Assembly: GCF_014023275.1 (NCBI RefSeq)
Contig: NZ_CP054698.1
Span: 6,967,001-7,031,000 of the forward strand
DNA from: Nostoc edaphicum CCNP1411
GTDB lineage: Bacteria; Cyanobacteriota; Cyanobacteriia; Cyanobacteriales; Nostocaceae
Reading direction: 5' to 3'
Length of the DNA: 64,000 nucleotides
Shown here: piece by piece, positions 18,601 through 27,511 of the stretch
How positions within the stretch are numbered: position 1 is the first letter of the stretch
Layout of the letters: every line of letters starts with the position of its first letter
Notes under the pieces: model-generated
What the model was told of the DNA's origin: nothing
Databases searched by the model: none
The model's input: the letters and a program-made list of their open reading frames with translations, nothing else
Made by a program: the position numbers and the translations under genes

Positions 18601-20350
18601 GTTGAGTGATTACCAATACAGCCTCAATCCTCAACAAAGCAGTGACTACGATATTTTGTTTCGCGAACTGTACGCACAAAAAAATCTCCCAACAAAAATT
18701 GTTCATCTGTGGAGCGTTGCGTCAAATAATTATGCAGGTTCAGAATTAGAATGGCGGGAAGAAATTCAATCGCAAGGGTTTTATAGTTTACTATTTATAG
18801 TTCAAGCTATAAGTAAAATAGATACCACAAATAACTTGCAAATTACAGTTATTTCTAATAATTTACAAGCAGTGACCGGAGAAGAAAGTCTGTGTCCTGA
18901 AAAGGCAACTTTGCTCGGAGCAATCAAGGTAATTCCACAAGAGTATTCAAATATTCGATGCCGAAACATTGATATTTTTATTCCCTTAGAAGAAAGTTCA
19001 CAAGAAGAAAAACTAACAAATTTTCTCCTGAAAGAAATCATCATTCCTACTTCTGATTCAGTTATTGCTTACCGTGGTAATCATCGATGGGTGCAGACTT
19101 TTGAACCTATCCAATTAAATAAATCTAAAAAAGAAACACCACAATTAAGAGATAAAGGAGTTTATCTCATCACAGGTGGTCTTGGAGAAATTGGATTTAT
19201 CTTAGCAGAACATCTAGCAAAAACCGTCAAAGCTAAACTAGTCTTGACAGGACGTTCAATAATTCCTCCCAAAGACGATTGGTCAAAATGGTTAAAGAGT
19301 CATGATGAACATAATCCAATTAGCTGCAAGATTAAGAAATTGCAGGAATTAGAAATATTAGGATCTGAGGTTTTGGCAATCAGTGCTGACGTGGCTAACT
19401 TTGAACAAATGCAAGAAGTCTTTGTGCAAGCAGAGTTACGATTTGGTCAAATAAATGCTGTAATTCATGCTGCTGGCATAACTGAAGGAAAATCATTTTC
19501 ATTTATTGAACAGACTAGTAAAATTGACTGTGAGCAGCAGTTTCAACCAAAAGTATACGGATTGTTAGTATTAGAAAAAGTTTTAAAAAATCAAAAAATT
19601 GATTTTTGTTTATTAATGTCTTCTTTATCCTCAGTTTTAGGAGGATTAGGATTTATTGCCTACTCTGCGGTTAATAATTTTATGGATGCCTTTGTGCATC
19701 AATATAACCAAAGCAGTTCTATCGCGTGGACAAGTATTAATTGGGATGGTTGGTACACCATAAAAGAAAGTCAGCAAAATCAATCACATCTTGCTACTGG
19801 ATTGGCAGATTTGGCAATTAAGCCAAATGAAGGTATGGAAGCTTTTCAAAGAATTTTGAATTGTAGTTACATCAATCAAATTGTTGTATCCACCGGAGAA
19901 CTACAAACGAGAATTAATCAATGGGTTGATTTAGCCTCTTTTGAGGAAAAAACAGTTAGCCAAAAAACTAATTTATTACTTCATCCCAGACCTAATTTAC
20001 AAAATCCTTATGTTGCTCCCCAAAATGAAATTGAGCAAAAGATTGCTGTTATTTGGCAAGAACTCATTGGGACAGAACAAGTAGGTGTTTACGACAACTT
20101 TTTCGAGTTGGGTGGTGATTCCCTCCTAATGGTGCAGGTGCGGAGTCGGCTACAAGCAGCTTTCAATTGTAATATTTCAACAGCTGAATTATTTGAATAT
20201 CCCACCATTAGTACCTTATCAAAATATTTCAGCCGACAAAATAATAAACAACCAGCTTTTGAACTAGCCCAGGAACGTGCCAAGAAGCAAGATATGGCAA
20301 TTGCCGAAGAAATTCAGCTGATGAAGCAAAGAAGGAGAGTATATGAGTAA
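15677..20350 (+). CDS. Type I PKS module 1: KS - AT - KR - ACP
   Basis: A complete elongation module of 1557 residues. The KS has its active Cys178 (TACSTSL) and the His motifs EAHGTGT and NIGHLD. The AT has GHSIGEY (near 638) and HAFH (near 735), the pattern of malonyl-CoA-specific ATs. The KR has an intact TGGLGEIG cofactor motif near 1166 and an intact Ser/Tyr/Asn set (MSSLSS, AYSAVN near 1330), so it should give a beta-hydroxyl; no DH or ER is present. The ACP serine is in LGGDSLLMV near 1480. A basic tail ends RRRVYE. The gene overlaps PKS2 by eight bases with AGGAG just before, so the two are translationally coupled. Collinear with the previous NRPS, it would extend acyl-Orn to a statine-like gamma-amino-beta-hydroxy unit. 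Confidence 0.93.
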   Translation: MNSSNSIQAIAIIGMSGSFPGANNIEEFWENLRSGVESISTFTDAELIASGTDPELLSNSQYVKRLAILENIDLFDTSFFGFNHKEAEITDPQHRLFLENAWEALENAGYDSQRCENRVGVYAGSSSNNYLSLNLNSDCAGSASSFQKGIGNDKDFLATRVSYKLNLTGPSLTVQTACSTSLVAISLACQSLLNYQCDMALAGGVSIHIPQKTGYLYEEGGILSPDGHCRAFDAKAQGTAIGNGVGIVVLKRLEDALADGDCIHAVIKGSAVNNDGSLKIGYTAPSVDGQAEVIAEAMMLAGVEPETISYIEAHGTGTPLGDPIEIAALSQVFRNSTEKKGFCAIGSVKTNIGHLDTAAGVTGLIKTVLALKHQLIPPSLNFEQPNPQIDFANSPFYVNTKLTEWKTNGVPRRAGVSSLGIGGTNAHVILEEAPVLEPSSLSRPWQLLVLSAKTDSALETATENLANYLQLHPDVNLADVAYTLQVGRGEFNHRRVLVCQDIEDATKALRNPQRVLTRLVENGVHVGAASRREVTPQEYRSIAFMFPGQGAQYVDMGKELYQTEPIFREQIDLCCQLLQPHLGVDLRSVIYPTESESKAAAEKLQQTAITQSALFVVEYALAKLWMSWGISPSAMIGHSIGEYVAASLAGVFSLEDALALVATRGQLMQQLTSGAMLSVSESAAEIKNLLNENLSLAASNAPSLCVVSGTHEAIDVIHEKLTALGIECRRLHTSHAFHSAMMEPIIEPFIKEVKKVQLNPPQIPFVSNVTGIWITAEQATDPNYWASHLRHTVQFATGISALQQEPNRILLEVGPGRALCTFAQKHSDIVGLCSLRHPKEKQSDVTFLLNTLGKLWLYGVQIDWSGFYTNERRYRLPLPTYPFERQRYWIEDYKQKQDKSFKPASFGKKPDITDWFYLPLWKQSLPLVEKSELTVKKYSTLVFINELSLSSQLVKQLETHNQDVILVKIGAKFAKLSDYQYSLNPQQSSDYDILFRELYAQKNLPTKIVHLWSVASNNYAGSELEWREEIQSQGFYSLLFIVQAISKIDTTNNLQITVISNNLQAVTGEESLCPEKATLLGAIKVIPQEYSNIRCRNIDIFIPLEESSQEEKLTNFLLKEIIIPTSDSVIAYRGNHRWVQTFEPIQLNKSKKETPQLRDKGVYLITGGLGEIGFILAEHLAKTVKAKLVLTGRSIIPPKDDWSKWLKSHDEHNPISCKIKKLQELEILGSEVLAISADVANFEQMQEVFVQAELRFGQINAVIHAAGITEGKSFSFIEQTSKIDCEQQFQPKVYGLLVLEKVLKNQKIDFCLLMSSLSSVLGGLGFIAYSAVNNFMDAFVHQYNQSSSIAWTSINWDGWYTIKESQQNQSHLATGLADLAIKPNEGMEAFQRILNCSYINQIVVSTGELQTRINQWVDLASFEEKTVSQKTNLLLHPRPNLQNPYVAPQNEIEQKIAVIWQELIGTEQVGVYDNFFELGGDSLLMVQVRSRLQAAFNCNISTAELFEYPTISTLSKYFSRQNNKQPAFELAQERAKKQDMAIAEEIQLMKQRRRVYE
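17249..17292. repeat. Nostoc dispersed repeat inserted in the PKS1 KS-AT linker
   Basis: The DNA GTTGGCGCAGCCTCTCGTAG and its continuation through CCGCAGGAGT resemble a repeat common in Nostoc intergenic DNA. It translates as HVGAASRREVTPQEY and lengthens the linker by about ten residues compared with PKS3-PKS6. Confidence 0.5.
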
Positions 20351-23300
20351 TCGGTTAAAAGGCATAGCAATAATTGGCATGGCAGGTCGGTTTCCTGGGG
20401 CCAAAAACGTAGCTCAGTTTTGGCAAAACTTGTGTGATGGTGTCGAGTCGATTTCATGCTTCAGTGATGAAGAGTTGTTAGCTTCAGGTGTAGAACCTGA
20501 TTATTTACGCGATCGCAATTATGTGAAAGCTGGGTTTGTCCTAGAAGATATCGAGATGTTTGACGCTTCATTTTTTGGCTTTTCTCCTAGAGAAGCAGAA
20601 CTTCTCGATCCTCAGCAGCGAATTTTTTTAGAATGTGCTTGGGAAGCATTGGAAAATGCTGGTTATAACCCAAAAGCAGACAACAACTTAACCGGTTTAT
20701 ATGCTGGGGGAAACTTAAGTACTTACTTGTTCAACAACCTTGCTTCACACCCAGACCTGCTGAAATCGCTAAATCTGCAAATTACCCTTGGCAATGATAA
20801 AGACTTTATATCTACACGAGTGTCCTACAAATTGAATTTGAAGGGGCCAAGTGTAAATGTTGGCACAGCTTGTTCTACTTCTTTAGTAGCTGTTCATCTG
20901 GCGTGTCGAGGATTACTAAGCTATCAGTGCGATATGGCACTGGCCGGAGGCATTGCCATCCAAATTCCGCAAGTAGAAGGTTACTTTTATCAAGCTGGAG
21001 GAATGGCTTCTGCTGACGCTCACACTCGTGCCTTTGATGCTAAGGCCCAAGGCGGCCCTTTTGGTAGAGGCGTGGGGATTGTGGTCTTGAAGAGATTAGA
21101 AGATGCCGTAGCAGATGGCGACTATATTTATGGAGTGATTAAAGGTTCAGCTATTAATAACGATGGTGCAGTCAAAGTCAGCTACACAGCACCAAGTGCC
21201 GTCGGTCAAGCAGAAGTGATTGCCCAAGCTCAAGCGATCGCCTCTTTCGATCCTGATACAATTACCTACATTGAAACTCATGGCACTGGTACAGCCTTGG
21301 GCGACCCAATCGAAATTCGAGCGCTAGATAAAGTGTTTCGTGCCGGAACCAGTAAGAAAGGTTTTTGTGCGATCGGTTCCGTCAAACCTAATGTTAGCCA
21401 TTTGAATACAGCAGCTGGGGTGACGGGCTTAATTAAAACAGCTTTGGCTCTAAAGCATCAACTAATACCACCCAGCTTGTATTTTGAAGAACCCAATCCT
21501 GAAATAGACTTTGCCAACAGCCCTTTTTACGTTAATACCCAACTATCTGCATGGCAAACAAACGGGACACCACGCCGCGCTGGGGTCAGTTCTTTTGGTC
21601 TTGGGGGGACTAATGCTCATGTTGTTTTAGAAGAAGCCCCTGGAGGGGAGGAGGGGAGCAGAGGGGCAGGGGAGCAGGGGAGAAACTATCAATTGCTGAT
21701 AGTTTCTGCTAAAACTGACTCTGCTTTGGAGACGGCGACTACAAATTTGGTTAATCACCTGCAACAGCACCCAGAAATTAACCTTACAGATGTCGCTTAT
21801 ACATTGCAAGTCGGGCGACATGGTTTGAGCCATCGGCGGACAGTTGTTTGTCAAGATACTCAAGATGCGATCGCAGCTCTCCAAAATCCCAAACGAGTCC
21901 TCACTAGTACTCAGGACATGAATGAGCGCCCAGTAGCCTTTATGTTTACTGGCTTGGGAACTCATTATGTAAATATGGGTTCTGAATTATACCAATTTGA
22001 ACCAACTTTCCGCGAACACCTGGATCGCTGTTGCTCTTTATTTGAACCTCTGTTAGGTCTTAATCTCAAAGAAGTTATTTATCCTGCTTCCTCCGCCAAG
22101 CAAGAAGCAACACAAGAAAAATCAGGTATCGATTTACGCCAAATGCTTGGTCGTGGTACTCAATCACCAGATCCCACTGCCCAAAAATTAAATCAGACCT
22201 ATCTCACTCAGCCAGCACTGTTTGCCATTGAGTATGCTTTAGCTCAATTATGGATATCCTGGGGCATTCGTCCAGTAGCAATGATTGGTTACAGTATCGG
22301 TGAATATACGGCTGCAACTCTAGCAGGAGTATTGTCTCTAGAAGATGCAATTACTCTTGTTGCCAAAAGAGCGCAAATGATTCAAGAGTTGCCAGGGGGA
22401 GCAATGCTAGCAGTTCCTTTGACAGAGTCAGAAGTGCAACCTTTCTTGAGTGAAAACCTTTCCTTATCAGCAGTTAATGGCTCATTCCAATGTGTACTTG
22501 CGGGAACTACACAGGCTGTAGAGGAATTGGCACGTGAATTGAGTGGTAAAGGGTTAGCCTGTCGGCAATTGCAGACTTCTCATGCTTTTCATTCTCACAT
22601 GATGGAGGCGATCGCTGACTCTTTCACCGAATTGGTGCAAACTATCAGTCTCAAACCACCGCAAATTCCTTATATATCTAACGTTACCGGAACTTGGATT
22701 ACAGCAGAGCAAGCCACAAATCCAAGTTACTGGACGCAGCATCTATGCCAACCCGTGCGCTTTGCTGATGGAGTAAATCAGTTGTGGACACAACATAGTC
22801 CAATTTTATTAGAGGTGGGGCCAGGACAAGCATTAAGCAGTTTGGCGATGCAATGTTTAGATAATGTTTCTGATGAAAATAAAACAATATTATCCTCGCT
22901 GCGCTATGCTTATGAGCGACAGTCAGACGTTGCTTTTATCCTCAACACATTAGGACAACTATGGCTTGAAGGAATCAAGATAGATTGGTCGGGATTTCAT
23001 ACCCATGAGCGCCGACATCGCCTTCCCTTACCAACATATCCCTTTGAGCGACAAAGATATTGGATTGAACCACAAAAATTATTACCTGCACAAAGAAATT
23101 TCCAGCCCAAGTTAACACCATCAGAGCTTTGGAAATCTTTAGTAGAAGCCGGTCAACTCCAAGCTAGTATAGGAGCTTTAGAATTTGACGAGCAAATTTC
23201 TCAAGAAAAAAGGAAGTATTTTGATAGTTTATGTATTGCTTATATTAATCTTACAACAACACACTTAGAAGCTTTTAGCAATCCCACTAAAAAGTATTCT

Positions 23301-26261
23301 TTAGACGAGTTACTTGACCAATGTCAGATTATTTGTTCCTATAAAGAACTGTTCCATCGATGGCTGGAAATATTGGTAGAGCAAGGTCAGTTGCATGAAG
23401 AACAAGGGCTATTTACTAACTTCTTACCAATATCAACAGACTTTGTGAATGAGCTTTTGGTAGAAGTTAGAGCCAAATGGGCAGACACACCGCAACAAAT
23501 AGATTTGCTGCAACTGTATGGCGAAAATATGGTAGCTCTGCTGACTGGGAAAAAAGAACCACTGGAGTTTCATGTTTCTACCTTATTAAAGTCAGGAGAA
23601 TTTTCAGTCCAAGAATTGGCTGAAAATAATTACTACAACTCAATCATGCGGGTATGCTTAGAACAGGTGTTAAAAGCACTACCACCAAAAGTTAATCTGA
23701 GAATTTTGGAACTTGGCGGTGGAACTGGTACTGGCACGACAGAGTTATTACCTATATTGCCATCAGAGAAAACTAACTATACTTTCACTGATGTAGGAGG
23801 ATTTTTTCTGAATGCAGCTAAGAAGAAATTTAGCGATTATCCATTTATTGAATACCAATTGCTAGACCTTGAGCGATCGCCACAAGAACAAGGATACTCA
23901 AGCCACAGCTTTGATGTAATTGTAGCTTTCCAAGTGCTGCACGTCGCTCGAAATATTGGAGAAACTCTCGATCGCATTCGCTCTTTACTCGCTCCTGGAG
24001 GTTTACTTCTCTTTTGGGAAACAACTCAACCCCGCTTGGAATTTGAGTTCATTGACGCGCTGCTGATGAATCCCATAGAAGACGCAGAAAGCAAGCGCAA
24101 TATGTGCAATCCCTTTTTATCCAAAGAGCAGTGGCAACAAGAACTCAAATCTCATGATTTTGTGCAGGTGACAGCTTTCTCAGAATTCGCACCTTTTACA
24201 GACCACATAATTGTCGCTCAGGCATCTTCGTCAGCAACGCGCGAAGTACCAGCAGCATTTACAGCATTACTTGAAGCAGACAAGACGCATGAAGTTCCAT
24301 TTGGCAAAAAGTCCAACGTTGCTGACTGGTTCTACATCCCTTCATGGAAACGTTCGCTACCACCACAATCAAAAGGTCAGGTCAAAGAAACTGAACGCTG
24401 GTTAGTATTTGTTGATGAGTATGGATTGGGCGCTCAAATTGTGAAGCGACTCGAACTTGAAGGTCATGAGGTAATTACCGTCACAATTGAAAAACAATTT
24501 GGCACTACGAATGAATCTTCAAGAGAACATCTGGGCAAGCGTGCATATACAATAGCACCCCAACAACAGGATGATTACAACACCCTACTCAAAGAACTCC
24601 GCACCCAAGACTTAATACCACAAAGAATAATTCATCTGTGGAGTGTAACCCAGTCAGAATTTGCAGACTCTAACACAACACCAGGATTCCAAAGTTTATT
24701 ATTGTTGACACAAGCGCTAGGAAAACAGAATTTCACAAATGAGCTACAGATTGCAGTTATCTCCAACAATATGCAAGCTGTAACTGGAGTTGAAAATCTC
24801 TGCCCAGAAAAAGCAACACTCCTTGCACTTGTTAAGGTCATCCCACAAGAATATTCAAATATTAAATGTCGTAGCATTGATGTTGCTATTCCCTCACTAG
24901 GAAGTTGGCAAGAAGAAAAATTTGTAGAACAACTATTGACGGAACTCCAAGCCAATTCCTCTGACTCAGTTATTGCTTACCGTGGTTTGGAACGTTGGGT
25001 GCAAACCTTTGAGTCTGTCCAATTAGATGCAAACGTCCCCGCAACACCCAAATTAAAGGAAAAAGGAGTCTACTTAATTACTGGTGGACTGGAAGACATC
25101 GGACTTGTAGTAGCCGAACATCTAGCAAAGACAGTACAGGCAAAACTGCTGATTTTAGAAGCTGAAGATTTTCCCAACCGACCGGATTGGTTAGAGTGGC
25201 TGACAACTCACGATGAGCAAGATAACATCAGCCGCAAAATTCGGAAAGTGCAAGAACTGGAAAATCTGGGCGCAAAAGTCTTAATCAAGAGCGCTGATGT
25301 AGTAAATTTAGCACAAATGCAAAGTGCGATACGCGAAGCGTCAAGCCTCTGGCTTATCGCTCAAACACAAGAACAGTTTGGCCAACTCAACGGGATATTC
25401 CACACAGCTAAGATACCTGTAGAGAATTTATTCACTTATATTGCAGAGATAAACCCAACGCAGTGCAAACAGCAACTTCAGCAAGAAATACAAAGACTCT
25501 TAGTATTAGAAGAAGTTTTGCAGCCTCAAAACCTAGACTTTTGTCTACTGATGTCTTCATTAACCTCTATTTTAGGGGGATTAGGCTCTGTTACCAACTC
25601 AGCAACAAGTCTTTTAATGGACACTTTTGCTTACCAACATAATCAGAAAAATCCTGTTCCTTGGATGAGTATTAACTGGGACACATGGCAATTTGAAGCA
25701 GGAAATCCACCAATCTCGACTAATACAAGTTTGACTGAATTCGCCATCAAACCTTTAGAAGGTATTAATGCCCTCGAAAGGATTCTTTTGTGGAGTCAAT
25801 ATCATCAAATAGTTGTCTCAACTGGTAATTTAGAATCGAGAATTGACCAATGGATTAAATTAAAGCCTTTACAAGATAAAACTCCTTCCCAAAAAGTTAC
25901 TTTATCTTCTCGTCACTCTAGACCGAACTTAAAAAATGCATACATTCCTCCTAGTAATGATGTCGAGCAGAAACTAGTTGAAGTTTTTCAAGAGTTACTG
26001 GGTATAGAACCTGTAGGTATTCATGACAGCTTTTTTGCTTTAGGGGGAGATTCTCTAACGGGAACTGTACTCATTTCTCAGCTTCGCAAAATTTTTCAAA
26101 TAGAACTACCTGTTCGTTCTCTTTTTGAAGCTCCTACTATCGATGAATTAGCTTTGGTGATTGAAGAAATTCTCATAGAAGAGTTAGAACAATTATCTGG
26201 GAATGAAATAAGTGTAACTAGGGAGATTAACAAAACTCTTGATGTCCAATTTTCAAACTAG
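20343..26261 (+). CDS. Type I PKS module 2: KS - AT - C-methyltransferase - KR (inactive) - ACP
   Basis: At 1972 residues this is the longest PKS here because of a C-methyltransferase (about 905-1290, SAM motif ILELGGGTGTGTTELL). The KS keeps Cys176 (GTACSTSL) and ETHGTGT, but the third His motif reads NVSHLN instead of NIGHLD. The AT reads GLGTHY for GQGAQY and GYSIGEY for GHSIGEY, with HAFH intact. The KR is probably dead: the cofactor motif is GGLEDIG and the catalytic YSAxN is replaced by TNSATS, losing Tyr and Asn. The ACP has LGGDSLTGT. The C-terminus is acidic (EELEQLSGNE), unlike the basic tails of most other modules, and the next assembly-line protein is an NRPS. Predicted output is an alpha-methyl-beta-keto unit. 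Three repeat insertions or G-rich tracts lie in linkers. Confidence 0.92.
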   Translation: MSNRLKGIAIIGMAGRFPGAKNVAQFWQNLCDGVESISCFSDEELLASGVEPDYLRDRNYVKAGFVLEDIEMFDASFFGFSPREAELLDPQQRIFLECAWEALENAGYNPKADNNLTGLYAGGNLSTYLFNNLASHPDLLKSLNLQITLGNDKDFISTRVSYKLNLKGPSVNVGTACSTSLVAVHLACRGLLSYQCDMALAGGIAIQIPQVEGYFYQAGGMASADAHTRAFDAKAQGGPFGRGVGIVVLKRLEDAVADGDYIYGVIKGSAINNDGAVKVSYTAPSAVGQAEVIAQAQAIASFDPDTITYIETHGTGTALGDPIEIRALDKVFRAGTSKKGFCAIGSVKPNVSHLNTAAGVTGLIKTALALKHQLIPPSLYFEEPNPEIDFANSPFYVNTQLSAWQTNGTPRRAGVSSFGLGGTNAHVVLEEAPGGEEGSRGAGEQGRNYQLLIVSAKTDSALETATTNLVNHLQQHPEINLTDVAYTLQVGRHGLSHRRTVVCQDTQDAIAALQNPKRVLTSTQDMNERPVAFMFTGLGTHYVNMGSELYQFEPTFREHLDRCCSLFEPLLGLNLKEVIYPASSAKQEATQEKSGIDLRQMLGRGTQSPDPTAQKLNQTYLTQPALFAIEYALAQLWISWGIRPVAMIGYSIGEYTAATLAGVLSLEDAITLVAKRAQMIQELPGGAMLAVPLTESEVQPFLSENLSLSAVNGSFQCVLAGTTQAVEELARELSGKGLACRQLQTSHAFHSHMMEAIADSFTELVQTISLKPPQIPYISNVTGTWITAEQATNPSYWTQHLCQPVRFADGVNQLWTQHSPILLEVGPGQALSSLAMQCLDNVSDENKTILSSLRYAYERQSDVAFILNTLGQLWLEGIKIDWSGFHTHERRHRLPLPTYPFERQRYWIEPQKLLPAQRNFQPKLTPSELWKSLVEAGQLQASIGALEFDEQISQEKRKYFDSLCIAYINLTTTHLEAFSNPTKKYSLDELLDQCQIICSYKELFHRWLEILVEQGQLHEEQGLFTNFLPISTDFVNELLVEVRAKWADTPQQIDLLQLYGENMVALLTGKKEPLEFHVSTLLKSGEFSVQELAENNYYNSIMRVCLEQVLKALPPKVNLRILELGGGTGTGTTELLPILPSEKTNYTFTDVGGFFLNAAKKKFSDYPFIEYQLLDLERSPQEQGYSSHSFDVIVAFQVLHVARNIGETLDRIRSLLAPGGLLLFWETTQPRLEFEFIDALLMNPIEDAESKRNMCNPFLSKEQWQQELKSHDFVQVTAFSEFAPFTDHIIVAQASSSATREVPAAFTALLEADKTHEVPFGKKSNVADWFYIPSWKRSLPPQSKGQVKETERWLVFVDEYGLGAQIVKRLELEGHEVITVTIEKQFGTTNESSREHLGKRAYTIAPQQQDDYNTLLKELRTQDLIPQRIIHLWSVTQSEFADSNTTPGFQSLLLLTQALGKQNFTNELQIAVISNNMQAVTGVENLCPEKATLLALVKVIPQEYSNIKCRSIDVAIPSLGSWQEEKFVEQLLTELQANSSDSVIAYRGLERWVQTFESVQLDANVPATPKLKEKGVYLITGGLEDIGLVVAEHLAKTVQAKLLILEAEDFPNRPDWLEWLTTHDEQDNISRKIRKVQELENLGAKVLIKSADVVNLAQMQSAIREASSLWLIAQTQEQFGQLNGIFHTAKIPVENLFTYIAEINPTQCKQQLQQEIQRLLVLEEVLQPQNLDFCLLMSSLTSILGGLGSVTNSATSLLMDTFAYQHNQKNPVPWMSINWDTWQFEAGNPPISTNTSLTEFAIKPLEGINALERILLWSQYHQIVVSTGNLESRIDQWIKLKPLQDKTPSQKVTLSSRHSRPNLKNAYIPPSNDVEQKLVEVFQELLGIEPVGIHDSFFALGGDSLTGTVLISQLRKIFQIELPVRSLFEAPTIDELALVIEEILIEELEQLSGNEISVTREINKTLDVQFSN
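21641..21681. repeat. G-rich repeat in the PKS2 KS-AT linker
   Basis: Five GGGG runs separated by 2-6 bases encode the linker residues GGEEGSRGAGEQG, which have no counterpart in the other modules (typically LEPSSxxRPWQLL). The coding strand could fold as a G-quadruplex. Confidence 0.6.
25326..25360. repeat. Small dispersed repeat inserted into a HIP1 site in the PKS2 KR
   Basis: Where PKS5 has GCGATCGCTCAA, PKS2 has GCGAT, then 25 foreign bases, then ATCGCTCAA. The net gain is 27 bases, with AT duplicated at the junction. It encodes nine extra in-frame residues. The insert contains an AAGCC-TCT-GGCTT palindrome. Confidence 0.65.
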
Positions 26262-26293
26262 ATTACAAAAGTTAATCATTGCAGGATAAAATT

Positions 26294-27157
26294 ATGAAAA
26301 TTCAAACTGTCGGTGTTGTCGGAGCAGGTGTGATGGGAATTGGATTAGCCCAAAACCTCGCTCAAAGTGGCCATCACGTAATTTTAGTAGATATTTCCGA
26401 AGAAATTCTGGAATCTGCTAACAAGCAAATCAGAAATAATATCCGTTTTCAAAGCTTTTTCAATAAAAATGAAAAAGTAGATAATCCTGATTACATTCTG
26501 CATCAAATTAAATTTTCCACAAATTATAAATTTCTTGAAGATACAGAATTTGTGATTGAAAATGTCACCGAAAAGTGGGATATTAAAAAGGGAGTATACG
26601 CGCAGCTTGATGCGATTTGTCCAGAAACAACTATATTTGCGGCTAATACATCTGCAATTCCTATTACTCGCATTGCTTCATTAACTAAGCGTGCTGATAA
26701 AGTGATTGGTATGCATTTCATGAACCCGGTTCCCATGAAGCCGATGGTTGAAATGATTCGCGGGTATCACACATCCGATGAAACAATCTCAACAGCTAAA
26801 GAATTACTGGCTCAGATGGGTAAAGAAAGTATCCTCGTCAATGATTCGCCAGGTTTTGTTTCTAACCGAGTTCTGATGTTGACAATTAATGAAGCAATTT
26901 TCTTGCTACAAGACCAAGTTGCTTCAGTGGAAGAAGTGGATAGAATTTTTAAAACCTGTTTCGGTCATAAAATGGGCCCCCTAGAAACTGCTGATTTAAT
27001 TGGATTGGATACGATTCTTTTTTCCATTGAAGTTTTGTATGAAAGTTTCAATGACAGCAAATATAGACCCTGCCAATTACTAAAAAAGATGGTAGATGCT
27101 GGGTTATTTGGTCGCAAGAGTGGGCAAGGTTTTTATACTTACAATGGAGCAATTTGA
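26294..27157 (+). CDS. FkbK/ZmaG-like 3-hydroxyacyl-CoA dehydrogenase family protein (hydroxymalonyl-ACP pathway)
   Basis: An NAD-dependent dehydrogenase of 287 residues. The N-terminal Rossmann motif VGVVGAGVMGIGLAQNLAQSGH and the family signature SNRVLMLTINEA with HFMNPVPMKP identify the 3-hydroxybutyryl-CoA dehydrogenase fold. In the methoxymalonyl (FK520) and hydroxymalonyl (zwittermicin) pathways this enzyme oxidises glyceryl-ACP. I place the start at ATG 26294, with AGGA seven bases upstream. It begins 32 bases after PKS2 and leads a four-gene cassette with the free ACP, an acyl-CoA dehydrogenase and an FkbH-like protein, which is what gives it a specific role rather than fatty-acid metabolism. 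Confidence 0.88.
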   Translation: MKIQTVGVVGAGVMGIGLAQNLAQSGHHVILVDISEEILESANKQIRNNIRFQSFFNKNEKVDNPDYILHQIKFSTNYKFLEDTEFVIENVTEKWDIKKGVYAQLDAICPETTIFAANTSAIPITRIASLTKRADKVIGMHFMNPVPMKPMVEMIRGYHTSDETISTAKELLAQMGKESILVNDSPGFVSNRVLMLTINEAIFLLQDQVASVEEVDRIFKTCFGHKMGPLETADLIGLDTILFSIEVLYESFNDSKYRPCQLLKKMVDAGLFGRKSGQGFYTYNGAI

Positions 27158-27214
27158 AATTAGATATTAAGACAAACTCCTTAGCCATTCTGAAACTCAA
27201 GGTTAATTGAAAAT

Positions 27215-27460
27215 ATGTCAGAAACACAAGCAAAAATTAGAGAATTTTTAGCCCGATTTTTCCGTAATCATGATTTGCAGTTAGATGAAGATATCTTTGC
27301 ACTTGGTTTTGTCAATTCCATGTTTGCTATGCAACTTGTCTTATTTATCGAACAAGCATTTCAAATTACTATTGACAATGAAGACCTGGATCTTGATAAC
27401 TTCAGAACTATAAATTCTATGACTCATTTAATTGAGCGGAAAACAGCTTTAGTTGCATAA
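27215..27460 (+). CDS. Free-standing acyl carrier protein for hydroxymalonyl (FkbJ/ZmaD-like)
   Basis: An 81-residue carrier protein. The phosphopantetheine serine is in GFVNSMFAMQLV, the variant motif (NS instead of DS) seen in FkbJ/ZmaD-type ACPs; helix 1 (KIREFLARFF) and the acidic loop after it fit an ACP fold. It should hold the glyceryl group delivered by the FkbH-like enzyme while it is oxidised to hydroxymalonyl. The flanking genes are its expected partners. Confidence 0.9.
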   Translation: MSETQAKIREFLARFFRNHDLQLDEDIFALGFVNSMFAMQLVLFIEQAFQITIDNEDLDLDNFRTINSMTHLIERKTALVA

Positions 27461-27511
27461 AAATGAGTCAATATAAAACTTACAATCATTTTCACCAAAT
27501 AAGTAATCATC

